Positions 35,978 through 43,991 of a DNA stretch of 64,000 nucleotides are shown piece after piece (positions within the stretch are counted from its first letter, which is position 1; every line of letters starts with the position of its first letter). The stretch lies in the NCBI GenBank assembly GCA_963664065.1, contig OY760942.1:2232001-2296000 (forward strand). Reading direction: 5' to 3'. Made by a program: the position numbers and the translations under genes. Source of the DNA: JABDJL01 sp963664065 (GTDB lineage Bacteria > Pseudomonadota > Gammaproteobacteria > Xanthomonadales > SZUA-36). Below the pieces are notes generated by a model. The model was not told the origin of the DNA and did no database searches. It saw nothing but the letters and a program-made list of their open reading frames with translations.

Positions 35978-37225
35978 TTGTCTAAACGACGGGTTGTTGT
36001 CACTGGTATGGGAATCATTTCCCCGGTGGGCAATACAATAGATGCAGCCTGGGACTCGATCTGCAATGGTCAAAGCGGAATTGGTCCTATTACCGCGTTT
36101 GATGTTGAGGATTTCAAAACGCGGATCGCGGGTGAAATCAGGAATTTCGATGTGGAAGACTACATTCCGCGCAAGAATGCACGCAAATCGGATACCTTTA
36201 TTCACTATGGATTGGCTGCATCAATCCAGGCATTACATGATGCAGGATTGGATGATGAAAACCATGGGGTAAATACTGAGCGGGTCGGATGCGCGCTGGG
36301 CGCCGGCATTGGCGGGATTGCCACTATTGAAAAGACCACTGAAGCGTTCATGGCGGGCGGCCCCCGGAAAGTCAGCCCTTTTTTCATTCCGGGAACCATA
36401 GCCAACATGATCGCCGGAAACCTGTCTATTCGCTATGGATTCAAGGGTCCCAATATTGCGATTGTGACCGCGTGTTCCACGGCGACGCACAACATGGGTT
36501 CTGCAATGCGCATGATCCAGTATGGCGAAGCTGATGTCATGGTTGCCGGTGGTGCTGAATATTCAACTTCCCCGACGGCGATGAGCGGTTTTATTTCCGC
36601 TCGCGCCATGAGCACCAGAAATGACGAACCAGAATTGGCCAGCAGACCCTGGGACGTCGACCGTGATGGTTTTGTACTGTCCAATGGAGCAGGTGTAATG
36701 GTTCTCGAAGAACTGCAGCACGCAAAAGCCAGGGGCGCGAAAATTTACGGTGAAATTACCGGTTTTGGCATGAGTGGTGATGCACACCATATGACCGCTC
36801 CTCCGGCAGACGGGGAAGGCGCGGCGCGGTGCATGAAGATTGCGGTGGCCGACGCCGGGCTTAATCCTTCGGATATCGAGTACATTAATGCCCACGGGAC
36901 TTCAACCCCGCTGGGTGACCGTGCAGAATCCGATGCGATAAAGACTGCATTTGGCGAACACGCCTACAAAGTCATTATCAGTTCAACCAAGTCGATGACC
37001 GGGCATCTACTGGGTGCTGCAGGCGGCGTTGAAGCCATATTCAGCCTGCTATCCATTCGCGATAATGTCATCCCTCCCACCATAAACCTGGACCAGCCAG
37101 GTGAGGGCTGTGACCTGGATTACACGCCAAATACAGCGCGTCAGGCCGTCATTCGAAATGCAATTTCCAATTCATTCGGGTTTGGCGGAACCAATGGCAC
37201 GTTGGTGTTTGAACAACTAGTGTAG
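35978..37225 (+). CDS. fabF: 3-oxoacyl-ACP synthase II (FabF)
   Basis: Elongating condensing enzyme of 415 residues, starting with TTG 35978 behind AGAGAGG. The catalytic Cys166 is in VTACSTATHNMG, the two His are in NAHGTSTPLGD and KSMTGHLLGAAGG, and the end is FGGTNGTLVFEQLV. The last codon and the TAG stop lie inside the small mobile element that begins at 37217. Without that element the frame would read EQLDS and stop at TGA 37492-37494. So the C-terminus has been swapped from DS to V, at a position unlikely to matter for activity. Confidence 0.96.
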   Translation: MSKRRVVVTGMGIISPVGNTIDAAWDSICNGQSGIGPITAFDVEDFKTRIAGEIRNFDVEDYIPRKNARKSDTFIHYGLAASIQALHDAGLDDENHGVNTERVGCALGAGIGGIATIEKTTEAFMAGGPRKVSPFFIPGTIANMIAGNLSIRYGFKGPNIAIVTACSTATHNMGSAMRMIQYGEADVMVAGGAEYSTSPTAMSGFISARAMSTRNDEPELASRPWDVDRDGFVLSNGAGVMVLEELQHAKARGAKIYGEITGFGMSGDAHHMTAPPADGEGAARCMKIAVADAGLNPSDIEYINAHGTSTPLGDRAESDAIKTAFGEHAYKVIISSTKSMTGHLLGAAGGVEAIFSLLSIRDNVIPPTINLDQPGEGCDLDYTPNTARQAVIRNAISNSFGFGGTNGTLVFEQLV

Positions 37226-37486
37226 TGTAACGAATAAGGTGTGCATATCAGAGACCCACAAATGACTCAAGACAAGGCACAGTCCGTAGTTAATGGTTGT
37301 TCCCTTAACAAGGGCTGTAACACAGGATTGAGTCATTTGTGGGTCTCCCTTCGGGCGCGGCGAGAAGCCGTCATCTGTGGCGTTGCGCCTCTTGGAAAGG
37401 ACATACCATTCCCAACGAGACGCGCCTTGCAGCTAACGGCTTCTCGTCACGCTGATTTGTACACCTTATTCGTTACACCACACTAG
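37217..37486. mobile_element. 270-bp MITE with 26-bp terminal inverted repeats, CTAG-flanked
   Basis: The ends, CTAGTGTAGTGTAACGAATA and six further bases (37217-37242) and the complement at 37461-37486, pair over 26 bp with one mismatch. Inside are a perfect 20-bp inverted repeat (37251-37270 with 37328-37347) and an 11-bp one (37361-37371 with 37436-37446), so the whole element folds into two large hairpins. It has no credible reading frame of its own. CTAG at both borders, with TA duplicated, fits the IS630 target rule. It separates fabF from pabB, which would otherwise be 8 nt apart, and provides the fabF stop. Confidence 0.88.
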
Positions 37487-37502
37487 ACTCCTGAGGATAT
37501 TG

Positions 37503-38855
37503 GTGCAGGAAACTCCCAGTTCCGAGCTTGAATATGTTCCTGACCTGCCAGATATAGTCGCGGCTTATCCGCAACAGTATCCTTTTCTCCTTGATTCCGC
37601 CTCGACCGGCCCTTTGGGCCGCTACAGCATGTTGTTGCGGACAGGAGATGAGTTCCTGAGCCTGTCCGCAGATGGCACATTACATGGCCCTGGTGATCAG
37701 CAAGGTTTTCTCGATCGACTCAAGCAATGGTATGAAGAGGAGTCAATTTCGCCGTCCGGCGCCCCGCAGTGGCCGTTTTGCGGTGGGTGGTTCGTTTACC
37801 TGTCATACGAGTTGGCCGGTGAAATTGAGCCGGTGCTGGATTTGCCCAGTGCCGATAGCGGATTGCCGTTGGCACTGGCTGTGCGCTGTGACGCTGCCAT
37901 TATTATTCAACATGGCGAAAAGGATATTGCACATATTGTTGCTGAGCGCCCGGAGACTCTGAATCAAATGTTGAAAGAGCTGCAGGATTTACCCGCAGTT
38001 TCTGAACAATCGCTGCCACAGGTGAGCAGGCTTAGCCCCGACCCGGATGACGAATTTACCGCGTCGGTGGAGAAAATTCAGTGCTATCTGGAAGAGGGAG
38101 ATGTGTTCCAGGTAAACCTGTCCAGGGCCTGGAGTGGTTCATTTGACCGCCCTGTAGATGCTGTTGAACTGTACCGCAGACTGCGCCTTGGAAATCCTGC
38201 GCCATTTGGAGGATTGATGATCTGGGACAGGTCGACTTTGCTGAGTTCCTCGCCTGAACGTCTGGTCGAATTACGTGATCGGCTGGTCCAGACCCGGCCT
38301 ATTGCGGGGACTTATCCACGTGGTCACGATATTGAATCTGATGTGGCCTTGTCGCGTGACATGCTGGCGCACCCGAAAGAACGCGCCGAACACATCATGT
38401 TGATTGACCTTGAAAGAAACGATCTTGGCAGGGTTTGTGAAACGGGCTCAGTTGAAGTGAGCGAATTAATGGTGCTTGAGTCATATTCACACGTCCACCA
38501 TATTGTGTCTAATGTGAAAGGAAGATTGTGCGACAAGGTGACGCCACCGGACGTGATACGCGCCGTGTTCCCGGGCGGCACTATCACCGGTTGCCCGAAA
38601 GTGCGATGTATGCAGATTATTGCAGAGCTTGAACAGACAGGCAGGGGTTTTTACACCGGCTCAATGGGTTATATCAGCCTGGATGGTCAAATGGATCTGA
38701 ACATCCTGATCCGCAGCATGTTGTTGGAAAACCGCCACGTCAGTCTTCGCACGGGCGCCGGGATTGTTGCAGATTCTGTACCGGAACGTGAATTGGCAGA
38801 GACCGTGGCCAAGGCAAAAGGTGTGCTGTTGGCACTGGGGCAACTTCATGTTTGA
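37503..38855 (+). CDS. pabB: Aminodeoxychorismate synthase component I (PabB)
   Basis: Chorismate-using enzyme of 450 residues that, with a glutamine amidotransferase, makes 4-amino-4-deoxychorismate for folate. GTG 37503 is preferred, with GAGG six bases upstream. The chorismate-binding core has FQVNLSRAWSG, SPERLVELRD, RPIAGTYPRGHDI, HIMLIDLERNDLGRV, FPGGTITGCPKVRCMQII and GFYTGSMGYISLDGQMDLNILIRS. E. coli PabB has Lys in the PIKGT motif; here it is PIAGT as in anthranilate synthase. The assignment as PabB rests on the coupled pabC (8-nt overlap) and the fab/mltG context. Confidence 0.88.
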   Translation: MQETPSSELEYVPDLPDIVAAYPQQYPFLLDSASTGPLGRYSMLLRTGDEFLSLSADGTLHGPGDQQGFLDRLKQWYEEESISPSGAPQWPFCGGWFVYLSYELAGEIEPVLDLPSADSGLPLALAVRCDAAIIIQHGEKDIAHIVAERPETLNQMLKELQDLPAVSEQSLPQVSRLSPDPDDEFTASVEKIQCYLEEGDVFQVNLSRAWSGSFDRPVDAVELYRRLRLGNPAPFGGLMIWDRSTLLSSSPERLVELRDRLVQTRPIAGTYPRGHDIESDVALSRDMLAHPKERAEHIMLIDLERNDLGRVCETGSVEVSELMVLESYSHVHHIVSNVKGRLCDKVTPPDVIRAVFPGGTITGCPKVRCMQIIAELEQTGRGFYTGSMGYISLDGQMDLNILIRSMLLENRHVSLRTGAGIVADSVPERELAETVAKAKGVLLALGQLHV

Positions 38856-39660
38856 ATGCCTGGTCAACGGTGAAATAGCCGAACATATATCTGTCACAGA
38901 CCGTGGGCTGAATTACGGTGATGGACTGTTCGAGACAATGGCGGTAGTCAGGGGGCGGCCGCGATGGTGGCAGGAGCATATGGACCGGCTTTGCGCAGGC
39001 TGTGAAAGGCTGGGCATGAAAGCCCCCCCGCAAGCAGTATTATTGCGTGAAATACAGACCGTGAGCGCGGGTCAGCCGCGTTGCGTGGTGAAAATTATAT
39101 TAAGCAGGGCAGCAAACGGAAGAGGATATCATCCCAGTGTCGGGGCGCCGCCTGTCAGGGTGGTTTCATCCCACCCGTGGCTGCAGGAAATAGAGCGTGA
39201 AGCGAGCACCGGCGTGATGGCGCATATCTGTGACCTGAAGCTTTCAATTCAACCCCGCCTTGGAGGTATGAAACACCTCAACAGGCTGGAGCAAGTGCTG
39301 GCAAGTAGTGAACTGGATGGCCTGGAAGCAACTGAAGGAATCCTCATGGATATCGAAGGCCACGTAATCAGCGCAATTTCTGCCAATATTTTCCTGGTTT
39401 TCCGGCAACAGTTTTTAACCCCCAGATTGGATCGCAGCGGTGTGCGCGGTGTATTGCGGGCCAGGATTTTGAAATTCTTTAAGGCCAGGTGCGAACTTCG
39501 CCGTGTTTCCCCGGAAATGCTTGAACAGGCGAGCGAGATTTTTCTGTGTAATTCCGTCCGTGGCATTATCCCCGTTTGCCACGTTGATGAACGCACTTAC
39601 CCCATAGGTCCGGTCACCAGGGAACTGCAAAGTTGGTTGACAGAGTCACAAGGAGTGTGA
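38848..39660 (+). CDS. pabC: Aminodeoxychorismate lyase (PabC)
   Basis: PLP enzyme of fold type IV, 270 residues, that releases pyruvate from aminodeoxychorismate to give 4-aminobenzoate. It shows VTDRGLNYGDGLFETMAV, the PLP Lys in GGMKHLNRLEQVLAS, EGILMDIEGHVISAISANIF and the LCNSVRGIIPV loop. ATG 38848 overlaps pabB by 8 nt, and its stop shares a base with mltG (TGATG). Confidence 0.95.
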   Translation: MFECLVNGEIAEHISVTDRGLNYGDGLFETMAVVRGRPRWWQEHMDRLCAGCERLGMKAPPQAVLLREIQTVSAGQPRCVVKIILSRAANGRGYHPSVGAPPVRVVSSHPWLQEIEREASTGVMAHICDLKLSIQPRLGGMKHLNRLEQVLASSELDGLEATEGILMDIEGHVISAISANIFLVFRQQFLTPRLDRSGVRGVLRARILKFFKARCELRRVSPEMLEQASEIFLCNSVRGIIPVCHVDERTYPIGPVTRELQSWLTESQGV

Positions 39661-40664
39661 TGAAACGTACTTCTGCGATTTTACTCATTGGCCTGGCGCT
39701 GACGGCCGTGATCACGCTTGCGGGCTGGTATCAATACCGCTCATTTTTACTTGAGCCGCTCCAAATCAAGCCAGCAGGAATTGTTTGGCAAGTCACAAGG
39801 GGCGCAACTGTTCGTTCAGTGATTTCTGATCTGCACCAGCAGGGCATAACGGTATCTGACTGGCGCTGGCGTCTCTTGAACCGCTTGCAACCGGCCACGA
39901 CCAGGGCGGGTGAATACGCACTCAAGTCCGGCCTGACTCCCTTCGGCCTGTTAGACCTGCTATCGAGCGGTGAAGTGATCGGGTATCGTTTTACCGTCAT
40001 TGAAGGCTGGACCTTTCATCAATTAAAAACCGCCCTGGAGCAGGACCCAGTCCTGGTGCATGAAGTCCCTGGACTGGACGGTGACGCGCGTGTACTGCAG
40101 GCCATTGGATCAAATATCAGCCATCCGGAAGGTTGGTTTCTTCCCGAAACCTACCGGTTTGTCCGGGGAGATTCTGATCTCGATCTGTTGCGCCGCTCAT
40201 ACCAGGCGATGCTTGCCGAACTTGAAGCTGCATGGAAGGATCGGGAGCAAAACCTTCCTCTTGATACGCCCTATGAACTCCTGATCCTGGCCTCGATTAT
40301 AGAGAAAGAAACAGCAATGGACTCGGAAAGGGCTGACATTGCGGGGGTGTTTGTCCGGAGACTGAAGATGGGCTGGCGCCTGGAAACAGATCCAAGTGTA
40401 ATCTATGGGCTGGGAGAGACTTTCGACGGAGATATTCGAAGACGTGACCTTGATACGGACACCGCGTACAACACCTATACACGGTTCGGACTCCCGCCCA
40501 CACCGATTGCTTTGCCGGGGAAATCTGCACTTGTTGCCGCTGCAGCCCCCAGTGAAGGCACAGCGATGTTCTTTGTTGCCAGCGGTTCAGGTGGCCATGT
40601 ATTTTCCGATACACTCGATGAACACAATGCCGCGGTGCGGAAAATGCTGAGAAAGCAACCATGA
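39660..40664 (+). CDS. mltG: Endolytic murein transglycosylase MltG
   Basis: A 334-residue inner-membrane enzyme (YceG-like) that cuts nascent glycan strands and sets their length. One N-terminal span (ILLIGLALTAVITLAGWY) is followed by a LysM-like domain and the catalytic core: EGWFLPETYRF, LILASIIEKETA with the catalytic Glu, FVRRLKMGWRLETDPSVIYGL, YNTYTRFGLPPTPI and FFVASGSGGHVFSDTLDEHNAA. ATG 39660, behind AAGGAG, overlaps the pabC stop by one base; the end overlaps tmk (ATGA). Confidence 0.96.
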   Translation: MKRTSAILLIGLALTAVITLAGWYQYRSFLLEPLQIKPAGIVWQVTRGATVRSVISDLHQQGITVSDWRWRLLNRLQPATTRAGEYALKSGLTPFGLLDLLSSGEVIGYRFTVIEGWTFHQLKTALEQDPVLVHEVPGLDGDARVLQAIGSNISHPEGWFLPETYRFVRGDSDLDLLRRSYQAMLAELEAAWKDREQNLPLDTPYELLILASIIEKETAMDSERADIAGVFVRRLKMGWRLETDPSVIYGLGETFDGDIRRRDLDTDTAYNTYTRFGLPPTPIALPGKSALVAAAAPSEGTAMFFVASGSGGHVFSDTLDEHNAAVRKMLRKQP

Positions 40665-41281
40665 CTATAAATTTTATCTCCCTGGAAGGCGGTGAGGGTG
40701 CAGGTAAAAGCACCCAAATGGCCTACATCCGGGAGTGGCTGGAGGACCGGGGCCACCAGGTAATCGAGACTCGCGAGCCCGGTGGAACCCCTTTGGCGGA
40801 GATAATCCGGGATGTGGTACTACACGGCGAACACCCCGAGATGTCCGTTTATACGGAACTGTTATTGATTTTCGCAGCCCGCGCGCAGCATGTAAACGAA
40901 CTCATCAGGCCTGCGATTGAAAACGGGCACACAGTGCTTTGCGACCGTTTTACCGATGCAAGTTTCGCATACCAGGGTGGTGGGAGAGGATTGCCACGAT
41001 CCGATATCGAAGCGCTGGAGAACATGGTGATGGGTGAGCTCAGGCCCGATCTTACACTGCTGCTGGACCTGCCGGTTGAGCTTGGCCTGAGCAGGGCATC
41101 CAAACGTGGCTCTGAAGACCGCTTCGAGTCAGAGACTATGGGTTTCCTCATGCGTGCACGCGATGTTTATCTCAAGAGAGCGAAGGGATTTCCCGGTCGA
41201 TATGTCGTTATTGATGCCACCCGGTCTGCGGAACAGGTGTGGGAGGATATAAGGCAAACCCTGGAAGAAAGGCTGCTTTGA
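40661..41281 (+). CDS. tmk: Thymidylate kinase
   Basis: Tmk phosphorylates dTMP to dTDP. The 206-residue protein has the P-loop FISLEGGEGAGKSTQ, the DR(Y/F) motif in CDRFTDASFAYQGGGRGL with the LID-type residues, and ETREPGGTPLAEIIRD. Overlaps mltG by 4 nt at the start and holB by 4 nt at the end. Confidence 0.97.
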   Translation: MTINFISLEGGEGAGKSTQMAYIREWLEDRGHQVIETREPGGTPLAEIIRDVVLHGEHPEMSVYTELLLIFAARAQHVNELIRPAIENGHTVLCDRFTDASFAYQGGGRGLPRSDIEALENMVMGELRPDLTLLLDLPVELGLSRASKRGSEDRFESETMGFLMRARDVYLKRAKGFPGRYVVIDATRSAEQVWEDIRQTLEERLL

Positions 41282-42225
41282 AGGTGTATCCCTGGCTGAA
41301 GCAGGCGTGGTCGCTATTCCAGGCAAGACTGGACGCAGACAAGCTTGCGCACGCCCTGCTGATACATGGTCCGCAGGGAACTGGGAAAAGGGAACTGGCA
41401 AGACACATGCTGGCCCGGCTGGCATGTATTGAGCCAGGTGAATTTGGCTGTGGTAAATGCCGTTCCTGTACGCTATTCAACAGCGGCGCACATCCTGACT
41501 GGTTTCAGCTTGAGCCGGAAGAAGGTAAACACCAGATCGTGATCGAGCAGGTCCGTACCACCATCGCTGCCCTGACTTTGACCAGCAGTTTCAGCCCGTA
41601 CAAGCTTGCATTGATTTGCCCCGCCGAGGCAATGAACAGGCATTCGGCTAATGCATTGTTAAAAAGCCTGGAAGAGCCACCGGGCGATACCGTGATGATC
41701 CTCGTTGCACATGACGCCTCGCGCCTCGCGGTAACAATCAGGAGCCGTTGCCAGTCTGTGGCCGTCGCGCTTCCGGGCAGGGAACAAGCGATTGCATGGC
41801 TGGGCGAGAAAGCCGGTATGGATTCGATCGCGGCTGGCGCCGCGCTGGACGCGGGAGGTGGAAGCCCGCTTCACGCCGTCGAACTGGCTGAATCGGGGCA
41901 GGTGGTATTGCACGGGAAATTGCTGCAGCAGTTGTCCGTTTTGCTCGGAAGCCCCGGCCTGGTTTCCCGCGTTGCCAGCGAATTGTCAGATATTGAAGCC
42001 AACGCCATGTGGAGGTGGCTTTCAAACGGCAGCGCAGACGTATTGCGTTCAGTACTGGCAGGAAAGCTACCGGACTGGCTTGAAACCGGGGCTGGAATTG
42101 ACAAAAAAGACCTGTCGGTTCTGCAACAATGTGCTGACCGGAACCGGTTGCTGGGCGTAACACCGGTCAGGCAGGACTTACTTCTGCAGGATTGGCTGAT
42201 AAAATGGTCTCAACTCGCTGCCTAG
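41278..42225 (+). CDS. holB: DNA polymerase III delta-prime subunit
   Basis: Clamp-loader subunit of 315 residues. I start at TTG 41278, overlapping the tmk stop (TTGA) with AGAAAGG in front, because MKVYPWLKQAW aligns with the E. coli MRWYPWL start. The P-loop is HGPQGTGKRELAR, the zinc module is CGKCRSCTLF, and the family signature is AMNRHSANALLKSLEEPPGDTVMIL with SRCQSV. The TAG stop lies within the left CTAG of the second small mobile element. Confidence 0.94.
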   Translation: MKVYPWLKQAWSLFQARLDADKLAHALLIHGPQGTGKRELARHMLARLACIEPGEFGCGKCRSCTLFNSGAHPDWFQLEPEEGKHQIVIEQVRTTIAALTLTSSFSPYKLALICPAEAMNRHSANALLKSLEEPPGDTVMILVAHDASRLAVTIRSRCQSVAVALPGREQAIAWLGEKAGMDSIAAGAALDAGGGSPLHAVELAESGQVVLHGKLLQQLSVLLGSPGLVSRVASELSDIEANAMWRWLSNGSADVLRSVLAGKLPDWLETGAGIDKKDLSVLQQCADRNRLLGVTPVRQDLLLQDWLIKWSQLAA

Positions 42226-42385
42226 TGTAGTGCATCGCAATATCTGGAACTTATAACGGCCACATTTCCCGCCATTCTGCGTTGCTCGTTGTCGCCATAG
42301 TCCCACTATGAATCCGCCTCGCGCCTTGACTGACGAAAAATAGGACTCGTTCTAATGTCCCATTAATTACGATGCACTACACTAG
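42222..42385. mobile_element. 164-bp MITE with 16-bp perfect terminal repeats, CTAG-flanked
   Basis: CTAGTGTAGTGCATCG at 42222-42237 is the exact complement of 42370-42385, and after one mismatch the pairing continues for AAT. The first 11 bases match the left end of the element at 37217, so the two are related families with different interiors. The interior has no coding frame. It sits between holB and pilZ, with the holB stop TAG in its left CTAG. Confidence 0.85.
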
Positions 42386-42447
42386 GGTGTGGCAACATGG
42401 GCTACGGCAACACAGGCATTTTTGTTTAGGCACCAGGGAAACCCAAT

Positions 42448-42789
42448 ATGGCTCAACAAGGAATTCTCTCGCTCTCGATCAAAGACAGGCTGGCGCTCTT
42501 TAGCGCCTATATGCCGTTTGTTCAGGGCGGGGGGTTATTTGTTCAAAGTACCAAGCGATTCATGCTGGGCGCCGAGGTGTTTCTGTTGCTGACCCTGATG
42601 GAGTTGGAGGAACGCCTGCCGATACCGGGAAAGGTGGTATGGATTACCCCGCAGGGATCACAGGGCAACCGCAAAGCCGGTATAGGTGTTCAATTTGCCG
42701 ATACAGCGGACGGAGCACATGCCCGCACCGTGATTGAATCACATCTTGCAAATCTTCTGAAAAGCGAAAAACGCACTCATACAATGTAG
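42448..42789 (+). CDS. pilZ: PilZ-domain type IV pilus assembly protein
   Basis: A 113-residue PilZ protein found next to holB in many gammaproteobacteria. It shows SLSIKDRLALFSAYMPFVQGGGLFVQS, LMELEERLPIPGKVVWITP and RKAGIGVQFAD. The N-terminal RxxxR motif for cyclic-di-GMP is absent, as in Pseudomonas PilZ, which works by partnering PilB/FimX. AGGGAAA precedes ATG 42448. The usual downstream neighbour tatD is missing. Confidence 0.94.
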   Translation: MAQQGILSLSIKDRLALFSAYMPFVQGGGLFVQSTKRFMLGAEVFLLLTLMELEERLPIPGKVVWITPQGSQGNRKAGIGVQFADTADGAHARTVIESHLANLLKSEKRTHTM

Positions 42790-42821
42790 TAAATACAACT
42801 AGATATATAATATATGTAATC

Positions 42822-43982
42822 TTATTTATTACTTTTTATTTCATCCTCCAGGGTATTCAAAAGCCGATCCAATGGCCGTCCCGCCTGGTAAAAGTGAGGT
42901 GATAGCCGGACCGCAGATTCCCGAACTGCAACATAAATTTTTTGTTTGCCCAGGTTCCGCCGCAGAACATCCGGTTTAATATTATCCGCTGTGAAACTGA
43001 TGATTCCGGAACGTCGCAAAGGTTCGCTTCGGCTTTGCAGCCTGATTCCAGTTATCTGAGACAATGCCGAGATGATTTCCGCGGAATTGCCCAGGATCCT
43101 CTGCTCAACCTCATGCAGTCCGACATCGCACAAGAGCCCAAGAGAAGCGAAAAGCGCAGCCTGGCCAAGGGTGTTGGGGCTGCCGGCCTCAAAGCGCTTG
43201 GCTGTCCCGGATGGCGGTCTGTCGGGACGTGCGAAGCGGTAGGGATTGTCCAGCATCCTCCAGCCAAACTGGCTCAGGTTCAAAAAACGCCGGCTATCCT
43301 CGCGACAATAAAAAACAGCGATACCTTCCGGCCCCATCTGCCATTTGTGTGCACCGGCAGCCAACGCGTCGATATAACAGGCCTGTACGTCGATCCGCAA
43401 GGCGCCGAATTGCTGAATGGCGTCAACAAAAAACAACACTTCTGAGTTATTGCAAGCACGGCCCAGCTTTTGCAGGTCAAGCCGAAAGCCGCTATCCCAC
43501 GCGACTGCGCTCACTGTCAATACCCGGGTACGATCATCCATGGCGTTCAAAAGCGCGGTTTCGGGATCCTCACAGTCAAAAACCGCAACCTTACGGATCT
43601 CCACGCCTTGTTGTGCCAGCGCTTCCCAGGCCAACAGGTTGGTGAGAAATTCACCTTCGGGCGTGACCAGGTTGTCACCTTTGCGCCAGTCGATACCATT
43701 GGCAACAATGCAAATACCCTCGGTGGTATTTTTAAGCAACGCAATGTCATCACCGCTGGCGGCGTTGAGCATATTCGCCAGCCGTTTTCTTAAACGGGAT
43801 TCCCGCTCCAGCCACTCACCTGTGTGCAAAGGACCTGACTCTGAGTTCTCGATAGCGAAGCTGGCGACTGCCTCGGTGGTCACTCGCGGCCAGGGAGAAA
43901 TGGCCGCATGGTTTGCATATACCATGTTTCCCAGGGTCGGAAACTGGCGCTCAAGCAATTCGTCAATGCTGCGCTCGTTCAT
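42822..43982 (-). CDS. Class V aminotransferase-like PLP enzyme
   Basis: A 386-residue fold-type-I PLP protein of the class V family (isopenicillin-N-epimerase/cysteine desulfurase-like). Visible are VYANHAAISPWPRVTTEAV, LKNTTEGICIVANGI, the PLP pocket AVAWDSGFRLDL and FFVDAIQQFGAL, and the Schiff-base Lys in AAGAHKWQMGPEGIAVFY. The C-terminal domain has AVRLSPHFYQ. No active-site Cys of a desulfurase type is evident, so the substrate is unknown. ATG 43982 is only nine bases from the probable dinB ATG on the other strand. Confidence 0.85.
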   Translation of the reverse strand: MNERSIDELLERQFPTLGNMVYANHAAISPWPRVTTEAVASFAIENSESGPLHTGEWLERESRLRKRLANMLNAASGDDIALLKNTTEGICIVANGIDWRKGDNLVTPEGEFLTNLLAWEALAQQGVEIRKVAVFDCEDPETALLNAMDDRTRVLTVSAVAWDSGFRLDLQKLGRACNNSEVLFFVDAIQQFGALRIDVQACYIDALAAGAHKWQMGPEGIAVFYCREDSRRFLNLSQFGWRMLDNPYRFARPDRPPSGTAKRFEAGSPNTLGQAALFASLGLLCDVGLHEVEQRILGNSAEIISALSQITGIRLQSRSEPLRRSGIISFTADNIKPDVLRRNLGKQKIYVAVRESAVRLSPHFYQAGRPLDRLLNTLEDEIKSNK

Positions 43983-43991
43983 GCGGATATA

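Noticed and set aside
37241..37486. Reading frame of 81 codons inside the MITE
   Set aside because: It is produced by palindromic non-coding sequence, with no similarity and no ribosome-binding site.
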